Shown here piece after piece: positions 1 to 5,279 of a stretch of DNA of 5,636 bases. Under the pieces are notes generated by a model that was given only the letters and a program-made list of their open reading frames with translations, did no database searches and had not been told where the DNA came from. This stretch comes from Methanosarcinales archaeon. Its GTDB lineage: Archaea; Halobacteriota; Methanosarcinia; Methanosarcinales; Methanocomedenaceae. The DNA lies in contig DAOUWY010000143.1 in NCBI GenBank assembly GCA_030666885.1, positions 1-5,636 of the forward strand, read 5' to 3'. The stretch's first letter is position 1, and each line of letters begins with the position of its first letter. A program made the translations under genes and the position numbers.

Positions 1-1
1 A

Positions 2-87
2 CTAGTGTCAAGTCAACCCTATAATGTATCCAAATACGCTATCAATACACCTTACAATCGTACACTTTGATGTTGACTTGACACTAG
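2..87. repeat. Miniature inverted-repeat element or IS scar with CTAG flanks
   Basis: Bases 2-17 (CTAGTGTCAAGTCAAC) are the exact reverse complement of 72-87, separated by 54 bases. CTAG is itself a palindrome, so this can be read as 12-bp terminal inverted repeats (6-17 and 72-83) flanked by a 4-bp CTAG target duplication (2-5 and 84-87). That would make a ~78-bp non-coding mobile element. Each arm contains a tandem GTCAA pentamer. The alternatives are an operator or hairpin upstream of the following operon, or the end of a larger element cut by the window edge. The perfect arms are seen; the mobile origin is inferred. Confidence 0.55.
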
Positions 88-143
88 GTTGGGTTGGGTG
101 TGTGATTGATGTGCTTTTCTTGTATGGATTGGATATATGTATA

Positions 144-1373
144 ATGAACCCGATATTACATGATTATCTTATGAATGATATAATAAATTTGGATATTGAG
201 GAAATAGGTAGAGAAAAGAAGTTTTTTATCCGTTCCTGTAAAGTGAAAATCAATGGTAACACCGTAATTACGCCAACACGAACCATTGGAGTTAATCAAT
301 CGGATACTTTAGAACTTAAGACAGCTGAATCACTAATTGATAACAAGTTCAAACCATTTGGCGAAGTGTATGCAAAAGTCTCTTTAAGCCAATTAAATGA
401 ATACATCAATAATGACGAAAAAGGGGAAAAATTTTGTTCAAGAATTTCGAACAGATTATTAGAATTAAAAAAGGCTGGTGCTCTTCCGTATATATTATTC
501 TCAATTACTGATGATAACGGACGTCCACTGAATCAGCTCATGCCAGAACGTGTTCAAGAGTTTGTTTTTGATGTTTTATGGGGTACTCCTGGTAATTCAA
601 TTATTACTACTCCTTTACTAGGGATATTATCTAATTCCGATGATTATAGAAAATTGATTGAAACTTTTCATAATAGGCAAATAGCTGCAATTGATAGAAA
701 AAATCTTCCAATTATGGCAATCGTCCCGTCATCATATAATTTAATAGACCCAAAATTGTTGGAAAAATACTGGAACAATGGTTGTCGCATTTTCGGATAT
801 AATTGTGAAAATAAAAAATATGGTGCCTTCGGATATGCAATAGAAAGGTTGCATTATGAATTATCAAAATTAAGCAAACAAAGTGAAGAGTTATACCTAA
901 TCAATGGATTAAATTCGAGGTTTAAAATTGGAAAAACAAAAACGAGTCGAATAAATAACTTGTTAGGAACTGGTTTTGGCTTTGACACATACAGTCCGAA
1001 CCATGTGATGGCGAGAATAATAGGACAAAATACTTCTAATAAATATATTTTCAACGATCTAAATTATGGTTTTACAAACATCAATGATCTGGAAAATGTT
1101 AAAAATATTGAAGAACTTATTAATACCCAAGTACTAAGAGATATTGATTTATCTGATCTTTCTGAAATGTCTGATTATAGTATCAGAAAAATTTGTAAAA
1201 AACATAATATTGAAAAGACAATAAATGAAATTCGGGAATATCCAGAAGCTATTGAAAATAATAATTTATTGGATTATTTACTCGAAAAAGACAAAATCAC
1301 TGTTGAAACATCGGAAATGAAATCTTTTCGGTGTGGGGATTGTACATTAAGTCTTGATAGGTGGTTTAAATGA
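144..1373 (+). CDS. Uncharacterised protein, possibly tRNA-guanine transglycosylase/DpdA-like
   Basis: This ~409-aa soluble protein is not confidently recognised. Residues 27-50 read like the start of a TGT-type barrel: a beta strand, then a Gly-Asn turn and ITPTRTIGV, comparable to the hG-x-i-x-TP-x-f-x-PVGT opening of tRNA-guanine transglycosylases. Around residue 281, GFGFDTYS resembles the GVDMFD region carrying the TGT nucleophile Asp. The usual DSGGFQ motif and the CxCxxC zinc site are not evident; only one CxxC pair (C397, C400) occurs near the C-terminus. The family call is therefore tentative, and another TIM-barrel enzyme is possible. The reading frame is open from an ATG at 24, but that codon lies inside the inverted repeat at 2-87. 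The start at 144 is preferred; 171 is also plausible, with TATA-like GATATAT at 132-138 before it. The stop overlaps the next start as ATGA, which implies translational coupling with the regulator and PIN genes. Confidence 0.6.
   Translation: MNPILHDYLMNDIINLDIEEIGREKKFFIRSCKVKINGNTVITPTRTIGVNQSDTLELKTAESLIDNKFKPFGEVYAKVSLSQLNEYINNDEKGEKFCSRISNRLLELKKAGALPYILFSITDDNGRPLNQLMPERVQEFVFDVLWGTPGNSIITTPLLGILSNSDDYRKLIETFHNRQIAAIDRKNLPIMAIVPSSYNLIDPKLLEKYWNNGCRIFGYNCENKKYGAFGYAIERLHYELSKLSKQSEELYLINGLNSRFKIGKTKTSRINNLLGTGFGFDTYSPNHVMARIIGQNTSNKYIFNDLNYGFTNINDLENVKNIEELINTQVLRDIDLSDLSEMSDYSIRKICKKHNIEKTINEIREYPEAIENNNLLDYLLEKDKITVETSEMKSFRCGDCTLSLDRWFK
1359..1363 (+). promoter_or_regulatory. Ribosome binding site of the YwgA-like gene
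   Basis: AGGTG, part of the archaeal GGAGGTGA consensus, sits 6 bases before the ATG at 1370 and inside the end of the upstream gene. It suggests the second gene can recruit ribosomes itself as well as through the ATGA overlap. The PIN gene at 1867 has no comparable motif, so it probably depends on reinitiation. Confidence 0.5.
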
Positions 1374-1870
1374 ATCTTGATGTTAATTTATCTGCAACAC
1401 AATTAGCAATTTTAACCTTACTCAGGTCTGAAGATATTAAAGGGAAAAAATATACTCCAATTCCTGGTATGACACATCTAGTGAAAGAATTGTTTGTTAT
1501 TCAGAAAACAGATTTAGGTGCTAATTTATTAAGCGAACTAAAATTTGAACCTGATAATTATGGTCCCTTCGATGAAACGATATTTGCAGCTCTCGATGGT
1601 CTAAAGGATGCAGAATATATAGATTTTAATTCTTCATCCACAAGTTATATAAAAATTAGTTTGACTGAGAAAGGAAAGGAATCATCTGATATGTTTTGGA
1701 ATAGATTAAAAGATGATATCAAATCCCAATTCAAGTACGTAAAAATCAATTATAATCATCTATCGTCTGAAAAACTACTTGAGAGAATATATTCTGCTTA
1801 TCCCGAAATGACAGTGAACTCAATATCAAAAGTTGCTAAAAAATACCGACCGAAAGAGTCAGTATTATGA
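1370..1870 (+). CDS. YwgA/SocA-like winged-helix protein, putative antitoxin or regulator
   Basis: This 166-aa protein has the layout of the YwgA / phage-associated-protein (DUF4065-like) group. A first helix (residues 8-19, SATQLAILTLLR) is followed by PIPGMTHLVKELFVIQK (30-46), then FEPDNYGPFDE (59-69), in which the YGPF signature is typical of these proteins. A wing ending in LTEKGKE lies near residues 101-107. The C-terminal helical part carries a YNHLSSEKLLERIYSAYPEM stretch, matching the 'YN..L..LL.YVY..YPE' tail seen in archaeal members. Some related domains (SocA/Panacea) act as antitoxins or adaptors. Here the gene overlaps the preceding gene and the PIN nuclease gene by 4 bases each, so it is the natural candidate to neutralise the nuclease or regulate the operon. 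The fold is inferred from motifs; the partner role is inferred from context. The start is fixed by the overlap and the AGGTG site. Confidence 0.65.
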   Translation: MNLDVNLSATQLAILTLLRSEDIKGKKYTPIPGMTHLVKELFVIQKTDLGANLLSELKFEPDNYGPFDETIFAALDGLKDAEYIDFNSSSTSYIKISLTEKGKESSDMFWNRLKDDIKSQFKYVKINYNHLSSEKLLERIYSAYPEMTVNSISKVAKKYRPKESVL

Positions 1871-2352
1871 CAAAATTGAGATTATTTGTAGATAGCGGTT
1901 TTTTCATTGGTTTTAAATATGAGAGAGATTCTCTTCATGACAAGGCGTGTAATATTTGGGATGAACTGATAGATAAAAATTTAATTTCAGGATTCGAAGA
2001 CTTGTACATTTCTGATTATATAATCGTGGAGGTATTCCATAAATTACAAAAAGGAATTAAATTCCATGAAACTCTGAAATATTATGATGAGTTGAAACAC
2101 TGTAAGATTTATCATATTAAACCAAGAGATGTTGATGATGCAATTCATACGAAAATGAGACCATTTTGCAATCATAAGGATGGGAATCCAGCAATAGGAT
2201 TGGTCGATGCAACAAACCTTCAAATTATGGAAATTTTGAAAATTGACTATATTTTATCCTTCGATGGCGGATATGATAGAATACCTTTATGTAAACGAAT
2301 AGGAAATGAGAATGATATAAAAGAAAAAATTTTGAGTTGGAATTTTGGTTAA
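1867..2352 (+). CDS. PIN-domain ribonuclease, probable toxin
   Basis: This 161-aa protein covers a complete single PIN domain. All four acidic positions expected of the metal-dependent active site are visible: D9 in LFVDSGFFIG at the end of strand 1, E55 in IIVEVFHKL, D114 in GLVDATNLQIME, and D133 in LSFDGGYD (D137 follows). PIN proteins of this size are typically VapC-like endoribonucleases that cut tRNA, rRNA or mRNA and are held inactive by a co-transcribed antitoxin. The usual short VapB (AbrB, RHH or MazE type) is absent. Instead the gene overlaps the stop codon of a YwgA-like winged-helix gene by ATGA, an unusual pairing. No strong ribosome binding site precedes it, so translation is probably coupled and kept below that of its partner. 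Nuclease activity is very likely; the toxin role and RNA target are inferred or unknown. Confidence 0.85.
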   Translation: MTKLRLFVDSGFFIGFKYERDSLHDKACNIWDELIDKNLISGFEDLYISDYIIVEVFHKLQKGIKFHETLKYYDELKHCKIYHIKPRDVDDAIHTKMRPFCNHKDGNPAIGLVDATNLQIMEILKIDYILSFDGGYDRIPLCKRIGNENDIKEKILSWNFG

Positions 2353-2406
2353 GTCAGAATCGGGAATGTACCAATGCATTTATCAAATGGACATATGTCT
2401 TATATC

Positions 2407-2421
2407 ACAATTATAAATTGT
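2407..2421. repeat. Short palindrome after the PIN gene
   Basis: ACAATT-ATA-AATTGT has 6-bp perfect arms around a 3-base spacer, 55 bases after the PIN stop codon. It could be a weak hairpin in the operon's 3' end or an operator-like site. Its AT-rich arms make chance a real possibility. Confidence 0.3.
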
Positions 2422-2429
2422 CTTGGGCG

Positions 2430-2535
2430 AATGCACATTTACCCACCCCCACTTTAGTCCCCAGAACTTACAACCTGATTTCCAGCCCAATGATGCGCCA
2501 GATTTGAGCGTAGCGCCGTCCAGGGCCCGTGACTA
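2430..2535. other. GC-rich non-coding patch, likely remnant of other DNA
   Basis: This stretch contains CCCACCCCCAC (2441-2451), AGTCCCC, two copies of GCGCC (2495-2499, 2513-2517) and AGGGCCCG. It is clearly richer in G+C than the genes on both sides. On the minus strand a frame can be read across it, but it lacks a credible start or recognisable domain. It is best read as a relic of a disrupted gene or of an insertion boundary between the PIN operon and the TIR gene. Origin unknown. Confidence 0.35.
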
Positions 2536-2570
2536 CAAAGTGATAGATTTATGCTCGGTAGTGTGCTGAA

Positions 2571-2580
2571 CATTTAAAAT
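2571..2580 (+). promoter_or_regulatory. TATA-like element upstream of the TIR gene
   Basis: CATTTAAAAT resembles an archaeal TATA box. It would start a transcript near 2600 with a leader of about 130 bases before the TIR gene. A second candidate, ACTTTATCC, lies at about 2666-2674 and would give a shorter leader. The choice cannot be settled by eye. Confidence 0.3.
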
Positions 2581-2709
2581 AATCATTTTTACTTTGAAAT
2601 AGAAGGTTTTTTGCAAAAACTTAATGGCTTTCAATAATTAATAGCAGAGAAAATGAATTAAGTAAACTTTATCCCATATAGGAATGGAAATAAACTGGAA
2701 CATAATTTT

Positions 2710-2716
2710 GAAGGAA
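2710..2716 (+). promoter_or_regulatory. Possible ribosome binding site of the TIR gene
   Basis: GAAGGAA lies 14 bases before the ATG at 2731. This is longer than the usual 5-10 base spacing, so it may be weak. No in-frame ATG lies closer to it, which leaves 2731 as the start. Confidence 0.3.
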
Positions 2717-2730
2717 AAAAACTAAGAAAT

Positions 2731-3516
2731 ATGAAAATTGAAAAACCTATTGTATTCATCAGTCATATAAAAACTGATTATGCAATTGCAAACATTCTTA
2801 ATGCAGAGATTAAACGAGTATTTGCAAATGGCGTTCAAGTCTTTGCTTCAAGTGTGCCCGGAACAGTCAAACCAGGTGCTGATTGGCTTAATGAGGTCGA
2901 AGAAAATCTTGATAAAGCAAAGTCCGTAATTGTCCTTATCACGCCTATCTCTATTAACCGTCCTTGGATTTGGTTTGAAGTCGGAGCTTCGTGGTCTAAA
3001 ACGTTGATGTGGTCACGGAAAATATATCCTCTCTGTTCTCCAGAGATTGACTTTTCTGAATTACCTGAACTGCTCAATAAACTTCAAGCTTTGTCGCTTG
3101 GTAAGGCAAGCCATGTCAAATTATTTTTTCAAACGCTTTGTGATCAATTTGGCTTTGGAAATATGAAAGGGTTTAAAGGAAGTGTGATTACAACACGACT
3201 TCCAAAGTACTCTGAATTAAAGATTGACCAAAGTGATCTAACCACTGGCACAATATATTCGGGTCCATATGAAGGATATTCTGATGATGAATTGAAAGAA
3301 GTGTTAGATGATAATTTTTTATTACAGGAATCGTCAAATCTACCTAGTATTAATGAGAGAACAATTTCTTATGGAAAGCTAATTCAATATCATGAAATAG
3401 ATGAGGAACTAAAGTTGCCACCTAATACTTCAAAAAGGCTGCTCAAAGAAGTTGCCTTACGATACGGCTTGGTGCCTTCACAAGAATGGGAAAATAGTAT
3501 TAGGTTTAAAAAATAA
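2731..3516 (+). CDS. TIR-domain protein, putative NADase effector
   Basis: This 261-aa protein has a TIR domain at about residues 5-130. Strand 1 is IVFISHIKTDYAIA (7-20), matching the FISHs-x-kD start of bacterial TIR_2 domains. The PGADW loop (48-52) comes next, then IVLITPISI (67-75), then WIWFEVGASW (79-88), whose E83 sits where the catalytic glutamate of NAD+-cleaving TIR domains is found. Prokaryotic TIR proteins commonly deplete NAD+ or make cyclic ADP-ribose signals in antiviral abortive infection. Residues ~160-261 are not a recognised domain. The last 48 residues, with LPPNTSKRLLKEVALRYGL and a basic IRFKK end, look like a small helical or winged-helix module that could sense or bind nucleic acid or a partner. 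No membrane segment or signal peptide is seen. The gene stands alone, AT-rich like the PIN operon, with no adjacent SIR2, Argonaute, cyclase or SLOG partner. TIR identity is strong; the defence role is inferred. Confidence 0.85.
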   Translation: MKIEKPIVFISHIKTDYAIANILNAEIKRVFANGVQVFASSVPGTVKPGADWLNEVEENLDKAKSVIVLITPISINRPWIWFEVGASWSKTLMWSRKIYPLCSPEIDFSELPELLNKLQALSLGKASHVKLFFQTLCDQFGFGNMKGFKGSVITTRLPKYSELKIDQSDLTTGTIYSGPYEGYSDDELKEVLDDNFLLQESSNLPSINERTISYGKLIQYHEIDEELKLPPNTSKRLLKEVALRYGLVPSQEWENSIRFKK

Positions 3517-3520
3517 TTGT

Positions 3521-3529
3521 ATTTAATAT
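3521..3529 (+). promoter_or_regulatory. TATA-like promoter of the aglJ-like gene
   Basis: ATTTAATAT lies just after the TIR stop codon. Transcription starting about 25 bases downstream would begin near 3550, past the GTG at 3537 and just before the ATG at 3558. This supports the ATG as start, with a very short leader. Confidence 0.45.
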
Positions 3530-3557
3530 TGATGTAGTGGCGGGTAGTTGGAATATA

Positions 3558-4511
3558 ATGAAGCGAACAACAGATATAAAGAGTATTCAGCCGGATGAGG
3601 TACAGAGCATCCAACCAGATGAGGTTTGCATCTTCATCCCCACAATGAATGAATCACATACCATAGGCGATCTGGTCGACGAATTCACGTCACTGGGATT
3701 TTCCAATATCCTGGTGCTGGACGGCAACAGCAAGGACGGTACGGCAGATATTGCCAGGGAGAAGGGTGCCAATGTAGTAATGCAGACAGGTAAGGGGAAA
3801 GGACAGGCTGTTATGCAGGCCTTTGGCATTATCGATAGCCCGTATGTGATCATGATAGACGGGGATGGTACTTACCTGCCCGGCGAGGTTAACCTAATCA
3901 TAGATGCACTTGCTAAAGGTGCCGGGCATGTTATTGGTGACAGGTTCGCAAACCCTGGCGAGGGTGCATTCACCAGGTTGAACAGGACAGGGAACAGGAT
4001 ACTGAACAAACTCTTCGTATTCGCTTACGGGGAATGGCTCAGTGATATATTATCCGGATACAGGGGTTTCACAAGGGAGACAATCTCAAATATGGTACTG
4101 AACCAGACCGGGTTTGGGATAGAGACCGAGATCACAGTGGAATGTGTCAGGCAAGAGGTAGATATCAGGGTGGTACCTATTACTTACCTTGCCAGGGTAG
4201 GGGGGGCACCCACTAAGTTGAATCCTTTAACCGACGGATTCAGGATAGGGGGGACGATTTTCAAAATGGCAAAAATAAACAATCCATTATTTTATTTCAG
4301 TGTGATTGGGGGTGTGACCATTCTTATCGGTCTGGTCATCGGTGCATATGTTGTGATTGAGTGGATGGCCGGGACCACACATGTTTTGCTGGCGGTGTTG
4401 ACTGCACTTATCATAATAAGCGGAATACAGATGTTCATCTTTGCTATTATGGGGGACCTGATCGCTTCCCTTCACAAGGAAACAATGAGGGCTCTTAGAA
4501 TGCAGAAATAA
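3558..4511 (+). CDS. aglJ: AglJ-like dolichyl-phosphate glycosyltransferase (GT2 family)
   Basis: This 317-aa membrane-anchored family 2 glycosyltransferase is of the archaeal AglJ type, which loads the first hexose of the S-layer N-glycan onto dolichyl phosphate at the cytoplasmic face. The GT-A fold opens with VCIFIPTMNESHTIG (23-37). LVLDGNSKDGT (52-62) and GKGKGQA (78-84) follow. The metal/nucleotide-binding acidic motif is IDGDG (100-104, D101 and D103). DILSGYRGFTR (163-173) and GFGIETEITVE (185-195) complete the acceptor-side motifs. Two C-terminal membrane helices lie at about 244-267 and 277-303, as expected for the family. An upstream GTG (3537) would add seven residues, but the TATA box position favours the ATG. 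Oddly, the N-terminus carries a duplicated SIQPDEV unit before the first strand. Base composition is more GC-balanced than the neighbouring TIR and PIN genes, consistent with a resident core gene. Paralogous dolichyl-phosphate hexosyltransferases are the alternative identity. Confidence 0.85.
   Translation: MKRTTDIKSIQPDEVQSIQPDEVCIFIPTMNESHTIGDLVDEFTSLGFSNILVLDGNSKDGTADIAREKGANVVMQTGKGKGQAVMQAFGIIDSPYVIMIDGDGTYLPGEVNLIIDALAKGAGHVIGDRFANPGEGAFTRLNRTGNRILNKLFVFAYGEWLSDILSGYRGFTRETISNMVLNQTGFGIETEITVECVRQEVDIRVVPITYLARVGGAPTKLNPLTDGFRIGGTIFKMAKINNPLFYFSVIGGVTILIGLVIGAYVVIEWMAGTTHVLLAVLTALIIISGIQMFIFAIMGDLIASLHKETMRALRMQK
3582..3629 (+). repeat. 24-bp imperfect tandem duplication in the aglJ-like gene
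   Basis: Two in-frame 24-base units (3582-3605 and 3606-3629) encode SIQPDEVQ and SIQPDEVC. Over their first 20 bases they differ at four positions, all transitions and all silent. That suggests an older duplication since held by selection on the protein. It extends the tail ahead of the first GT-A strand without touching the catalytic core. Confidence 0.8.
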
Positions 4512-4670
4512 TAATCAAAATTGTGGGGGCACCATCACTTCCCGTATATACATATGTCTGGAAATCTGCATAAAGGACGGCCAGGCAGCTGCCGGCACTG
4601 GCAGGGCTGTGGTGTGGGGGCTGGGCTTCGGGAATACTTGAGTTTTTATACAATTCATTTAGATATCTCA
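4512..4670. other. Intergenic region with GC-rich, hairpin-prone patch
   Basis: Bases ~4523-4635 are GC-rich and contain GGCAGCTGCC (4584-4593, a perfect 10-bp palindrome) and GCCAG/CTGGC arms (4580-4584 and 4598-4602). A frame is open through it into the DUF3800 gene from a TTG at 4521. However, its translation (many Gly, His, Arg and Cys, no domain) does not look like protein, and it precedes the conserved start of DUF3800. It may be the eroded remnant of a former neighbour of aglJ or a structured RNA segment; neither can be shown. Confidence 0.4.
4643..4651 (+). promoter_or_regulatory. TATA box of the DUF3800 gene
   Basis: TTTTTATAC is a good archaeal TATA box centred about 24 bases before the ATG at 4671. 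At that spacing the transcript would begin at or next to the start codon, giving a leaderless mRNA. This agrees with the lack of a Shine-Dalgarno sequence in AGATATCTCAATG. Confidence 0.6.
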
Positions 4671-5279
4671 ATGAACCTGATTCACATTTATCTTGATGAA
4701 AGCGGCGACCTTGGCTTTAATCTAAACTCATCAAACCATATTATCATCGCCCTGCTTATCACAAACAGCCCCTTCAGAATAGAAAGATGCATCAAGAAGA
4801 TTAGAGAGAGAAAGCTAAAAAAGAAACTCAAAGATCTGCCTGAAATCAAATTTAACAAATCCAGTGATCACATCAGAGAGAAAACACTTACTTGCATAGC
4901 CAGAGAAAACATTGAAATCGCTTATATCGTCCTTGATAAAAACTGTGTGAATTCCACTTGGCAGAACCACAAGCAAAAAATCTACAACTTCATTACAGGA
5001 TATCTAATGCGCAGCCTGCCCTATGATAATACTGCTAATCTAAAACTCATTGTAGATAAGAGGATATCCAATAAGGTTATCAGAGCCGATTTTGACCAAT
5101 ATATAAAACAAAAAGCAGCCTTCAAAGTAGATATCACTCATGAGAATTCAGAGTATAACAAATGCTTGCAAGCTACTGATTTTATTTCAGGTGCAATCTT
5201 CCGTAAATACGAATCAAGTGATAGTAGATTTTATGATCTGATCAAAGACCGGATCAAAATAGCCGAACATCTATTATGA
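4671..5279 (+). CDS. DUF3800 domain protein
   Basis: This 202-aa protein fills one DUF3800 domain. It begins with the hallmark IYLDESGDLGF (6-16; D9, E10, D13). ELK-like EIKF follows at 58-61, then LIVDKR (126-131, D129) and the C-terminal CLQATDFISGAIFRKYE (165-181; D170), matching the family's 'LQ-x-aD-l-i-s-G' motif. The spaced acidic residues and alternating strands fit the RNase H-like fold proposed for this family. Its biochemical role is not established; members are common in mobile and defence-rich regions. Translation from 4671 is chosen because the family starts directly at this strand and a TATA box lies ~25 bases upstream; the longer in-frame extension from 4521 lacks protein character. 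The gene is monocistronic and more AT-rich than aglJ, suggesting it was acquired separately. Confidence 0.85.
   Translation: MNLIHIYLDESGDLGFNLNSSNHIIIALLITNSPFRIERCIKKIRERKLKKKLKDLPEIKFNKSSDHIREKTLTCIARENIEIAYIVLDKNCVNSTWQNHKQKIYNFITGYLMRSLPYDNTANLKLIVDKRISNKVIRADFDQYIKQKAAFKVDITHENSEYNKCLQATDFISGAIFRKYESSDSRFYDLIKDRIKIAEHLL

Larger units (their letters stand above)
2353..2730. other. Gene-free region between the PIN operon and the TIR gene
   Basis: No open frame of useful length is supported here on either strand. It holds a small AT-rich palindrome (2407-2421), a GC-rich patch (about 2430-2535) unlike the AT-rich genes around it, and a T/A-rich stretch from about 2570 that probably carries the promoter and leader of the TIR gene. 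A 13-codon frame from the ATG at 2684 has no ribosome binding site and is not called. Confidence 0.6.

Noticed and set aside
24..143. N-terminal extension of the first gene from the ATG at 24
   Set aside because: The ATG sits inside the loop of the inverted repeat, and the 40 added residues read like translated repeat DNA rather than a domain.
2835..3077. Minus-strand 80-codon frame inside the TIR gene
   Set aside because: It lies wholly within a clear TIR coding sequence and has no recognisable domain.
3587..3853. Minus-strand 88-codon frame inside the aglJ-like gene
   Set aside because: It is a shadow of the glycosyltransferase catalytic region with no domain of its own.
4521..4670. N-terminal extension of the DUF3800 gene from a TTG start
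   Set aside because: Its translation has no domain character, crosses a GC-rich patch and a TATA box, and precedes the conserved DUF3800 start.
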